Positions 1-7,893 of a stretch of DNA of 64,000 nucleotides are shown here, one piece after another; the first letter of the stretch is position 1; each line of letters begins with the position of its first letter. The notes under the pieces were generated by a model. The model was not told the DNA's origin. It saw only the letters and a list, made by a program, of their open reading frames with translations, and ran no database searches. Where the stretch lies: NCBI GenBank assembly GCA_949372875.1, contig CASIAW010000001.1:248001-312000 (forward strand). The letters are read 5' to 3'. This stretch comes from Candidatus Poseidoniaceae archaeon (GTDB lineage Archaea > Thermoplasmatota > Poseidoniia > Poseidoniales > Poseidoniaceae). Made by a program: the position numbers and the translations under genes.

Positions 1-416
1 CCAGTATGTGAAAGTATTCCAACCATCACCATCATTCCGAGAAGAAGACCGATTGTTTCCCAATCGATGAGAGTCGTGGCTTCTCCAAGAGTGAAGGCTT
101 GCTCCGAGTAAAACCCAAGAGCAATAATTGCAAGTAATCCACCAACTGCAGCGGCAAGTGTCCTGTGAACAATTTCAGTGATAATAAGTGCATACACGCC
201 AAGTAAAATTCCTAAGCCGACCAGAACAGCTTGCGAATTTTCGATAGGTTGAAACGAAGCAGATGCCGAACCGCCACCGCCTGCCATAGAGGAGGTGGTA
301 AACATCATAGTTCCAGTAAATGCTAGCAAGCCGAGCCCGATATATTGAGAGATATGCCGGCGGTTACTACCGAGTACAATACTTGCCTTCATGTCCACGC
401 CTAATGAAATCATCAT
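1..416 (-). CDS. ArsB/NhaD-type ion permease, N-terminal part (cut by window edge)
   Basis: I translated this minus-strand frame directly. It is open from an ATG at 416 (a second in-frame ATG lies at 392) to the window edge, giving about 138 residues. After a hydrophobic N-terminal segment and a Gly/Ser-rich stretch come two helices with the family-typical pieces EIVHRTLAAAVGG and DWETIGLLLGMMVMVG. These match the start of the ArsB/NhaD/P-protein branch of the ion transporter superfamily, which move arsenite or exchange sodium for protons across the cytoplasmic membrane. The substrate cannot be told from this fragment. Most of the protein (family length about 420 residues or more) lies beyond position 1. 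It is the last gene of a minus-strand run and starts just downstream of the YhbY-like gene. Confidence 0.75.
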   Translation of the reverse strand, partial: MMISLGVDMKASIVLGSNRRHISQYIGLGLLAFTGTMMFTTSSMAGGGGSASASFQPIENSQAVLVGLGILLGVYALIITEIVHRTLAAAVGGLLAIIALGFYSEQAFTLGEATTLIDWETIGLLLGMMVMVGILSHT

Positions 417-442
417 TTGAGTATTTCCTAGATAGCGCTTGC

Positions 443-709
443 TTAACGCCAAAGAACGCCAACATTTCCGCGAGCCAAAACAAGAACTGAATGTGTCCGT
501 TCAGCCAAATGCGACCAGACTTCTGAAATATCTTTACGTTCAAATAATCCACGATTTAATTTAATTTTGACTAAACTACGCTTTTGCAACTGTGATTCAA
601 TTTCAGAAACGAGAGTGTCGGTAATTCCAGATTTTCCCACGCGTATAGTAACTTGAAAATCACGAGACATCGCCTCTCTCCGAATAGATTCTGGTATGTC
701 CTTGCCCAT
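443..709 (-). CDS. YhbY/CRS1-type RNA-binding protein
   Basis: This 88-residue protein has the CRM/YhbY fold signature: a GKSGITDTLVSEI segment, then a basic strand (KRSLVKIKLNRG) and a C-terminal hydrophobic strand ending in RGNVGVLWR. YhbY-like proteins bind structured RNA, in bacteria pre-50S ribosomes, and archaeal members are assumed to act in rRNA or RNase P RNA metabolism. A longer reading from a TTG at 769 is possible, but the ATG at 709 is preferred because GGAGGG lies 9 bases upstream and the protein then begins like other archaeal members. It follows the Rpr2 RNase P gene on the same strand, which supports an RNA-processing role. Confidence 0.85.
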   Translation of the reverse strand: MGKDIPESIRREAMSRDFQVTIRVGKSGITDTLVSEIESQLQKRSLVKIKLNRGLFERKDISEVWSHLAERTHSVLVLARGNVGVLWR

Positions 710-718
710 GATGTTCGA

Positions 719-724
719 CCCTCC
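719..724 (-). promoter_or_regulatory. Shine-Dalgarno site for the YhbY-like gene
   Basis: GGAGGG on the minus strand, 9 bases before the ATG at 709. It decides this start over the upstream TTG at 769. Confidence 0.6.
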
Positions 725-765
725 GAAGTATCCCTTGTTCAAGTATGTGACCATTGAAAGCGCTC

Positions 766-1116
766 TCAAACTCTAGTGTCTCGTTGACGATGAGATTTAG
801 GGCCACCACCATACCGACGCACAGAAGAGCATTCTAAACATGTGATAATCTTCATTCCTCCTGAGATTCGAATGCGAACGTTTTCTCCATATCGTGTAGG
901 TACATGGCATTGGCGACAGAATAAGTGACGTGCACGTTGTGGAACTGGAAGTCGATGGCGTTGGGATATTTTGACCAGATGGTCTGCACTTGAACGCAAG
1001 ATTTTCTCGTCATAGAGTGATGGGTGCTCTAATATTTCAACCAAGCGAATTTGGCTGGAAAGAGCGATTTCCCGCCGATTTATCTTACTCTTTCGACGAT
1101 GCTTTCGCGAACTCAA
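766..1116 (-). CDS. rnp4: RNase P protein component Rpr2/Rpp21 (Rnp4)
   Basis: This 116-residue basic protein has a helical N-terminus (about residues 15-60) followed by a zinc ribbon with Cys67, Cys70, Cys93 and Cys96 and a basic tail. That is the layout of archaeal RNase P subunit 4 (Rpr2/Rpp21), which works with Rpp29 on RNase P RNA during tRNA 5' maturation. The likely start is TTG at 1116, with GGTGG four bases upstream; no in-frame ATG gives a complete domain. It lies 9 bases downstream of the adenylate kinase stop and upstream of the YhbY-like gene, so the three probably share a transcript. Confidence 0.85.
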   Translation of the reverse strand: MSSRKHRRKSKINRREIALSSQIRLVEILEHPSLYDEKILRSSADHLVKISQRHRLPVPQRARHLFCRQCHVPTRYGENVRIRISGGMKIITCLECSSVRRYGGGPKSHRQRDTRV

Positions 1117-1125
1117 GTCTCCACC

Positions 1126-1755
1126 TCACTTTTTTAGAGCGATTAAAATGTCACCGGTGATTTTGTCGATGGCTCGATCTCCATCGACGGAGTGAAAAAT
1201 ACCTTTTGAACGATACCAGTCTGCGAGAGGGGAGGTCTGTTCATGATAAGTGTTCAAACGGGACATAACGGTGGATTCATTGTCATCGGCACGACGCTTT
1301 TCTTCCAATGTTCCGCAAGGGCATCCATCCGGCCCTACTGGGTTGAACAGGTCATGGAACACGCGGCTACAGACCCCACATGAAAATCTACCACAAATTC
1401 TCTCTACTATTTTCCCATCCGGGACTTCAATAGCAATTACGTGGGTTACCGCTGTTATTTCAGCAAGAGCCTCTGCTTGAGGAATGGTTCGAGGAAATCC
1501 ATCAAACATTACTCCATTCTTTGCATCTGGCTCGAGAATCCTCTCCTTGATCAAATCAATAATTACCGAGTCAGGTACCAATTGTCCAGATTCCATGAAA
1601 CCTTTTGCAATCATTCCAGTCTCAGTTCCAGCCTTCACGGATGCACGCAACATATCGCCAGTCGAAACTTGAGGTAGACCTGTTTCCACCATGATTCTTT
1701 CAGCTTGTGTTCCTTTCCCGGCACCGGGAGGACCAAACAATACAATACTGCTCAT
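1126..1755 (-). CDS. adk: Adenylate kinase, long LID-type
   Basis: This 209-residue protein interconverts ATP plus AMP and two ADP in the cytoplasm. The P-loop GPPGAGKG is at residues 8-15, followed by the NMP-binding STGDMLR (31-37) and DGFPRT (85-90). A long LID domain (about 121-160) carries Cys126, Cys129 and a Cys145-Pro-Cys147 pair, suggesting a structural zinc site; the usual second pair is CxxC, so CxC is slightly unusual. This is the bacterial/eukaryotic long-LID class rather than the trimeric archaeal AdkA class, which suggests an ancient transfer or lineage-specific replacement. It heads the adk-rnp4-yhbY run. Confidence 0.95.
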   Translation of the reverse strand: MSSIVLFGPPGAGKGTQAERIMVETGLPQVSTGDMLRASVKAGTETGMIAKGFMESGQLVPDSVIIDLIKERILEPDAKNGVMFDGFPRTIPQAEALAEITAVTHVIAIEVPDGKIVERICGRFSCGVCSRVFHDLFNPVGPDGCPCGTLEEKRRADDNESTVMSRLNTYHEQTSPLADWYRSKGIFHSVDGDRAIDKITGDILIALKK

Positions 1756-1800
1756 AACAAGCCCTAGTGGTGCATCGTATTAGAGATACGCCCCGGAATG

Positions 1801-4800
1801 TTACTGCCTATCAAGCCATTGTTGGCCATAATGTTGCCATTGCTCCATAGTCCAACCATCTGGTAATCCAGTCGCTGGCAATGGTGGACCAAGCACCGGT
1901 ATTGGTGCAGGAATTGAAGCCGGCATTGGAAGTGGGAGTGAAGGCAATGGCGTAGGAGGTAAGCCGACTGGAGGTAAACCGGATGGAATGGGCAAAGGTG
2001 TAGGCGGCAAGCCAGATGGTGGCAATCCGAGAGGCACAACTGCAGGGGCTGCCAGTGAAGGCATCTGTAATGATTGAGCCAAAGCAGCCGCTATTTCGTC
2101 TGAAGAAACTTCTCCACTGGCAATTTCATCAACAGCATGCCCAATATCCAGGGCATCATCTCTTCGAGTTCCAAGATGGTCTGGATTCACAAACGCATCT
2201 GGAGCGACGAGTTCCTCTCCCGAATTCGATAATTCTCCACCCTTCTTCATTCGGAGGGCGAGAACGACGACCAGAGAGAGTAAGAGTCCGAGAAGTGGAA
2301 TAGAAACATACAGCGGTAGGAAACTAAACAACCCCTCTGAACCAGTTGCTGAGTCTACAGATGTTTCGATAGCAAGCATCCCATATACTGAACCTTCAAG
2401 ATTCAAGGTTATCGTGGTCATCACACGACCCTTGGCAGTGTCCTCTGATGGTGTTAAATCAATTCGAAGAACAACTTGCTCACCAACAGCGATGGAATCG
2501 ACACGAACTGGAAGACACGTTACCTCCCATGCTGCAGATATATTGCCCTCATCGTCAAGGACATCACTCAAGACATCTCCAGTGAGTGGGATATTTCCAT
2601 CATTACGAATGATAATGTTTTGAGTTACAGTTTCGCCACGTGTGACCAGAATAAATGGTGTAATTGAAGCATCTTCAACTGTAATATTTGCAAATGTCGA
2701 TGCCAAAACAGATACTTGGACTGTGACCGAGTTTTGAATCATACGGCCGTTGTTATATCCGGAAGCAGTTACCACCATCTCGAATGCATTCTCAGCCACT
2801 GGGGCGTTTGCTGGAGGGATAAAACCAAGTCGAATGGTTCGTTCTTCACGAGGTTCGATGTAACTGCTTGGATTTGCAAAACCTACAACCCAACCATCGG
2901 GGGCTAAGCCGTTGCTCCAATTCAAAGTTAATGGAGCATTACCAGTGTTTGTCACATGGAACTCGCCGAATGAAAATTCTGAAGAGATTACAGTCTCAAC
3001 GACTCCCGAAGAAGGAGCATTGAGTTCCATTGAAAGGTCATCTCTGACCTTCAAAACAGTGGTGTTGGAAACAAAGGATTGGGCACTCAGTTCTGTTCGA
3101 ATGACGAAGTTGTTTGTCTCGCCTTCTTCGGCCACGGGTGGTACACCGAGTATGAAATTGACTGTGGTAATTTCACCACCGTCTAATACCAACGAAACCT
3201 TTCGATTGTCAACTTGTTCTTGATACGAGACTTCAATGGGCCAAAGTGGGTTTGAAGGTTGGATAATGACGTCCAAGTCGATTGCAATATTACCTGTATT
3301 CTCGATGGTCAAATTGAGAGAAACTTCTTGACCAGTGTCAACCATTACATTACGGTTAATTGCTGAAGGTCCAATGGGTCCTAAATCATCAAATAAATCA
3401 CTTTCAAAGGATTCTTGAGGCAAAACTTCTACATCGACAGATTGCGTAAAGTTCATTGTCGCATCATTCTGAGAATTGACCCAACAAGTGACCGTATCCG
3501 ATGATCCTGAAACGGGTACTCCGTTTGACACAGGTGGGACAAAGATTCGAATATACATTGGTAGGGATTCTTTGATATTGAGGGGTTCAAACTCCAATGT
3601 TGATGAATTTGAACCGCCCAACATGACTTGCCACCTGTTTTCTGATGTGCAAGAAACCGTATATTGGCCCGGAGTATTTCCTATATTCATCACTGAGATA
3701 ACAAATCCAGTAGAATCGCCTGGAGCTGCAGATAAACCAGTAATCCCAGCAGCGCCAATATTGACAGCATTGACTTCAGGAACGACGATTGTTACTCTTT
3801 GAGTATGCGAGACAGTTGGCTGAGCTTGATAGCGAGCAATGATGTCGACGACAAAGGTTCCAGCACGGGCATATCTTGGTGCAGAGGAGTCTGATAAATC
3901 TGCATACTCATTTTCAAGATGAACGTTGAGCATTTTGTAATCTCCTTCTTCACCGAGACCTTGAACGACATATGGTCCAATTTCAGAGACGGCCTTTGTC
4001 CAGTAGTCTTCAGGCGCCAGTAAGAAATCAGGACGACCAGGTTGTGGCATCTGTACATTGGTTACAGAGAGCGTCACGCTTTGCTGACCCGTACCTTCAT
4101 GCAAAATGTGAATTGGGATGTCAATGCCAGTTTCGTTGAGGACATCGAAGGTTTTGATTGCAGACGTAGCCCTCGCTTCGGGTGTTGTGGGAGCAATACC
4201 ATTTTCATCAAGTGCGACAACTCGAACTCCAAGAGCAGTAACTTCAATGTCTTGGGTCCACACATTGTTGTTTACGCCATTTACGGCATCATTCATTTCA
4301 GCCACTTGATCAAGCGTATCAATACTCAATCGCATGGTGTGTGTTCCAGTTGTTGTGAATTGATGTTGAAGCAAAAAGGAGTCAACAATTCCAGCACCAA
4401 GCCCGGGTCTGTCAGCATCGAAAAGAGTTTGATTTGTCGTTAAATCTTCAAGCGTAACGTGGAATGTCCCGGACGCAAGAGTACCTTGGTTAATCCAGCC
4501 AAGTTGTAAGGTGATGAGGTCGTTTTTCAGAGGCTCTTGAGAGGAAGGGACAATACTGCCATTGTAGGTCGCTAAATCAGATTGCGCATTTGGGGTAGCA
4601 TCAGCAACCATTACCAGTCCAAAAGATTGAGTTGTGCCGCCACGGTGAACCACTTTGACTTGCCATTGTCCTGAAGTTGAGAGGACGCCGGGAGCGACTT
4701 TAATTCGTTCGACATTGTTGAGAGAGTCAGCAGTTCCACCTGTTGTAGAGTATCCAGACGAGAAGTCGTTTCCGAGCCACTCGTTACCTGACGGGTCGAC

Positions 4801-6726
4801 TAAAATTAGATCTAAATCATTGACCAAACGGGGATTTGATTGAGGCGCATTCGCGCTACCTTCTTCATCAGACCATACGAGAGTCATGTCGATTCCATGA
4901 CTCGGATCTAGGTTGAATGCATACAACAAACCAAACCCTGCATTGAGTTGTTTATTTTGGTCAATAAAGGTGTTCAATGGGGTTGCACCATCCATTGGTA
5001 AAACCGTCCGTTCAACATTCAATTGCCCCCAACCTTCCTGAGAATTCGGGATGTCAGGCGTGCCTAAGTCCGTAGCACCGTTGATAACGACTGCCTTGAT
5101 GAGGGCAGCGGACGGTGAATTGAGGTTCATCTCTTCACGTAAGAACTCACGGATAAGTGCAGTTGCACCTCCCGCAATTGCAGTTGCATGAGAAGAGCCA
5201 GAAAGAGAAACATAGAGATCGCTACCGTCAGCATGCGAACCGGTCGCACACCCAAAACCTGCAGGAGATTTAGCTTCCTCGGCGAGGCCGGAACAAATGT
5301 TCATTCCTGGGGCCACAATATCAGGCTTAATTCTACCATCAAGGCTCGGTCCTTGGCTTGAGATATTAGCGACAGTACCGGCCAGTGTACCGGTATGCGA
5401 AGTTCCGACTGCGAGCACATTCTTGGCAGTTGCAGGAGCTGAAACTTGGGATGCTCCTTGGCTGCCACGGTCACCAACCGAAAACAACGGTAGGACTGTA
5501 TTCTTGTCACTGACAAGAAGATCGACCGAACGTGAGTCGGCAGTATATTGCCCATAATTACCGTTGGAACCCCAAGCATTGATGGCGATGCGAGCTGTTT
5601 TCTGTTCTGCATCGTTCAGCAAATCATAGATAGAACCCAATCGTCCAAAAACGCCTGTTGGGTCATGCTCTAAGGCATACATCACAAGGTTTGCATTTGG
5701 AGCCATGCCTTGAGCTGAAGAGTCGCCAGTACCATCCCCTAATACAGAGAGTGCAACGTGAGTACCGTGTCCTGTATTTGAATCGGAAGGTGATGGGTCA
5801 AGACCAAAGTTTGTGTAAACTCCTGCTACACGTCCTACGATATCCGGGTGATCTTGGTCAAGCCCAGTATCCGATATTGCGATTGTCTCTCCGGAACCGT
5901 CAAGCGTGAAGGATGCGTTGGCTTTCACGTCACCAATTCCAACAAGAGCACCAGCAATTGCGTTGTGTAGGACAAGACCTGTCGTCGGTTCTGTCCAGAT
6001 AATTCGACCATCATTCATGATGTTATTGAGAAGAACGGATTGTGAAGAAACAAGATAGTGAACTTCGCAAAGACCAATACCACACCATGCCTCATTTGCA
6101 CCCATCTTGACCAAGTCAAGACTGAGCGATTCAAGGCCACCTACTGCCAAGTCGGAAGATGGAATGAGTGCAAGGTGAGTTGAGGTGGATGGTTCAAGAA
6201 GCGAGGTGTGAACTCTCCAGCCAGGGTGTTGAATACCAGCCCAACGAACACGATCATCCTCTTGGAGTGTCGCAAGAATCGGTAATGCTGGAGAAGGTAA
6301 TCGAACCAACCACCCTTCATCAGAAATATAATCAAGCGGCGTAATCGAATAATCCTTGGATAATGATTCGAGGACAGTACCATCATGGTGATGCAATTGA
6401 ATCATTGCAAGCCCGGTTTGAGTTGGGTCATTGAGATTCATAAAATGAGAATCCAAAAATGGACCATCGTTGGACAATGGATCGAATTCCCCTGCTTGGA
6501 GGTGAAGAACATTCGAAGAGTCACGCAACTGAACATCAGTCATTGGAATCGGTTCAGCCTGGTTCCAAAGTGAAGAAGCAAGTTCGAGTCGCTCCGATTC
6601 AGAAGGAGAAGAAACTTCGTGAAGTTCAGTTGTTGAGTCTGTGGATGTCCCAGATAACAGCAAGGGAGATAACGAGGTTAACAGAAGCAAGAAAAGCATG
6701 AGAACCGGACTTCGAATGCCTTGCAT
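1801..6726 (-). CDS. Giant membrane-anchored subtilase (S8) with CARDB/NEW3-type repeats and GWTMEQW tail
   Basis: This 1641-residue protein starts with a signal peptide (about 1-27). The peptidase S8 domain (about 275-570) has Asp286 in ISDTG, His320 in GHGTH and Ser512 in GSSHA, so the catalytic triad is complete. The oxyanion-hole Asn appears to be replaced by Asp419 (SVGDRG), as in some proprotein convertases. A long C-terminal region follows, made of beta-sandwich repeats with recurring VxNxGNxPLT-like strands, typical of CARDB/NEW3 modules. One transmembrane helix lies at about 1468-1492. The 149-residue cytoplasmic tail has a Pro/Leu-rich linker and ends in GLPDGWTMEQW plus ten residues. 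The bulk should face outward, and the protein probably degrades polypeptides at the cell surface. It is separated from GAPDH by a 65-base gap with a strong hairpin. Confidence 0.88.
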   Translation of the reverse strand: MQGIRSPVLMLFLLLLTSLSPLLLSGTSTDSTTELHEVSSPSESERLELASSLWNQAEPIPMTDVQLRDSSNVLHLQAGEFDPLSNDGPFLDSHFMNLNDPTQTGLAMIQLHHHDGTVLESLSKDYSITPLDYISDEGWLVRLPSPALPILATLQEDDRVRWAGIQHPGWRVHTSLLEPSTSTHLALIPSSDLAVGGLESLSLDLVKMGANEAWCGIGLCEVHYLVSSQSVLLNNIMNDGRIIWTEPTTGLVLHNAIAGALVGIGDVKANASFTLDGSGETIAISDTGLDQDHPDIVGRVAGVYTNFGLDPSPSDSNTGHGTHVALSVLGDGTGDSSAQGMAPNANLVMYALEHDPTGVFGRLGSIYDLLNDAEQKTARIAINAWGSNGNYGQYTADSRSVDLLVSDKNTVLPLFSVGDRGSQGASQVSAPATAKNVLAVGTSHTGTLAGTVANISSQGPSLDGRIKPDIVAPGMNICSGLAEEAKSPAGFGCATGSHADGSDLYVSLSGSSHATAIAGGATALIREFLREEMNLNSPSAALIKAVVINGATDLGTPDIPNSQEGWGQLNVERTVLPMDGATPLNTFIDQNKQLNAGFGLLYAFNLDPSHGIDMTLVWSDEEGSANAPQSNPRLVNDLDLILVDPSGNEWLGNDFSSGYSTTGGTADSLNNVERIKVAPGVLSTSGQWQVKVVHRGGTTQSFGLVMVADATPNAQSDLATYNGSIVPSSQEPLKNDLITLQLGWINQGTLASGTFHVTLEDLTTNQTLFDADRPGLGAGIVDSFLLQHQFTTTGTHTMRLSIDTLDQVAEMNDAVNGVNNNVWTQDIEVTALGVRVVALDENGIAPTTPEARATSAIKTFDVLNETGIDIPIHILHEGTGQQSVTLSVTNVQMPQPGRPDFLLAPEDYWTKAVSEIGPYVVQGLGEEGDYKMLNVHLENEYADLSDSSAPRYARAGTFVVDIIARYQAQPTVSHTQRVTIVVPEVNAVNIGAAGITGLSAAPGDSTGFVISVMNIGNTPGQYTVSCTSENRWQVMLGGSNSSTLEFEPLNIKESLPMYIRIFVPPVSNGVPVSGSSDTVTCWVNSQNDATMNFTQSVDVEVLPQESFESDLFDDLGPIGPSAINRNVMVDTGQEVSLNLTIENTGNIAIDLDVIIQPSNPLWPIEVSYQEQVDNRKVSLVLDGGEITTVNFILGVPPVAEEGETNNFVIRTELSAQSFVSNTTVLKVRDDLSMELNAPSSGVVETVISSEFSFGEFHVTNTGNAPLTLNWSNGLAPDGWVVGFANPSSYIEPREERTIRLGFIPPANAPVAENAFEMVVTASGYNNGRMIQNSVTVQVSVLASTFANITVEDASITPFILVTRGETVTQNIIIRNDGNIPLTGDVLSDVLDDEGNISAAWEVTCLPVRVDSIAVGEQVVLRIDLTPSEDTAKGRVMTTITLNLEGSVYGMLAIETSVDSATGSEGLFSFLPLYVSIPLLGLLLSLVVVLALRMKKGGELSNSGEELVAPDAFVNPDHLGTRRDDALDIGHAVDEIASGEVSSDEIAAALAQSLQMPSLAAPAVVPLGLPPSGLPPTPLPIPSGLPPVGLPPTPLPSLPLPMPASIPAPIPVLGPPLPATGLPDGWTMEQWQHYGQQWLDRQ

Positions 6727-6768
6727 GCCGTTCCGAAATCAACTACCCTTTTGAAAACGCCCCTTGCA

Positions 6769-6787
6769 TGTGCCCCTATGGGGCACA
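6769..6787 (-). terminator. Intergenic hairpin after GAPDH
   Basis: A perfect 8-bp stem (TGTGCCCC/GGGGCACA) with a TAT loop starts 5 bases past the GAPDH stop and lies 43 bases before the subtilase start. It is not followed by a clear T-run, so a classical terminator is not certain; an mRNA-stability or processing element is equally possible. The CCCCTATGGGG core recurs at 49195-49214. Confidence 0.35.
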
Positions 6788-6791
6788 CAAA

Positions 6792-7829
6792 TTAGAGATG
6801 ATTATATCTCGAAATGGCATCATCAGTCTTGTTCACTGAAACCATCCAATCATCCTCAATACCAGTCAGTGCGCGTATGGCATCAACATTTTCTGGAATG
6901 ACGTCTGATTCTTGATGAATTGCTTGGAAATAATACAAGGTATTGCCTTCGAGTTTAACACCATCTTCCCAGATGAAAATCTCATGTAAATCGCCCCACT
7001 TGCGACCAATATCACGGGCAAATTCCATGACTTCTGCAGTGGTAGTAATTCCTGTTTCAGCGCCATTCATGATGACTAAACGAGGGTTTTTCGACCACAT
7101 CTCTAAAATCGATTCGGTTGTCAATCCGTGGCCATCTGGCAGGGTTGCTGTAATGACGTGAACGTGCATAATCGTTGTAGGGACTGCTACAGCCATTGAA
7201 TTAATTCGGATTTCCGGTTTAACTGTCATGACATCTGGACCGTGATGCGAGGGGACCTTGAGAACAGGTTTGATAGCATTGATTGGACCTTTATTGGAAT
7301 CTCCTGGATCTGCTGCTCTACGAATCATTGTGCATTCGACTTGTAAGTCCCCACAGTGTTCATATATCGGCACGAGGGTTCGTGAAAGTCCTGTTGTATT
7401 ACAAGAAACAACCCGAGTACCTTCCGCATTCAAGTTCTCTTTGTGATTCGCTGAAGAGGTGTACGACAAGCCAGTCATCTCATGCTTTTCTCCACCTTGG
7501 AAAATCCATTTCACGCCTGCTTGCTGGTATGTTTCTTTGTTTGATGCACCAACTTTACCCGGAGAACAATCCACAACGACATCTGCGACTGCGAGTAAGT
7601 CTGATAACCCACCATGGCAAGTGTATCCTGCTTCAGCAAAAGATGCGATTCGGTCAGCATCATCAAACGTGCAGTAAAGGGGGTAGCCTTTGCGAACTGC
7701 GAGGTCACAGCCGAATGCTGGCCGCGTTTTGGTCACACCAACAATTTCCATATCGTCTTGAGCGTCGACTGCATCCGCAACTCGCTTTCCAATTGTTCCG
7801 TATCCGTTAATGGCTACCTTAATTGTCAT
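6792..7829 (-). CDS. gap: Type II (archaeal) glyceraldehyde-3-phosphate dehydrogenase
   Basis: This 345-residue enzyme begins MTIKVAINGYGTIGKRVA, the N-terminal Rossmann dinucleotide motif of archaeal phosphorylating GAPDH. The catalytic Cys143 lies in SCNTTGLSR. It oxidises glyceraldehyde-3-phosphate to 1,3-bisphosphoglycerate with NAD(P) in glycolysis or gluconeogenesis. The open frame extends upstream to 8159, but those codons run antisense to the neighbouring GXGXG gene and do not resemble the family, so the ATG at 7829 is used. It is divergent from the gene starting at 7894, and the 64 bases between the two starts must hold both promoters. Confidence 0.96.
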   Translation of the reverse strand: MTIKVAINGYGTIGKRVADAVDAQDDMEIVGVTKTRPAFGCDLAVRKGYPLYCTFDDADRIASFAEAGYTCHGGLSDLLAVADVVVDCSPGKVGASNKETYQQAGVKWIFQGGEKHEMTGLSYTSSANHKENLNAEGTRVVSCNTTGLSRTLVPIYEHCGDLQVECTMIRRAADPGDSNKGPINAIKPVLKVPSHHGPDVMTVKPEIRINSMAVAVPTTIMHVHVITATLPDGHGLTTESILEMWSKNPRLVIMNGAETGITTTAEVMEFARDIGRKWGDLHEIFIWEDGVKLEGNTLYYFQAIHQESDVIPENVDAIRALTGIEDDWMVSVNKTDDAISRYNHL

Positions 7830-7893
7830 CGTTCTCAATATACCTGCCTTTGTAGACCCTCTATTAACAAATCGTTTGTGCAAGAGTGAAAAT

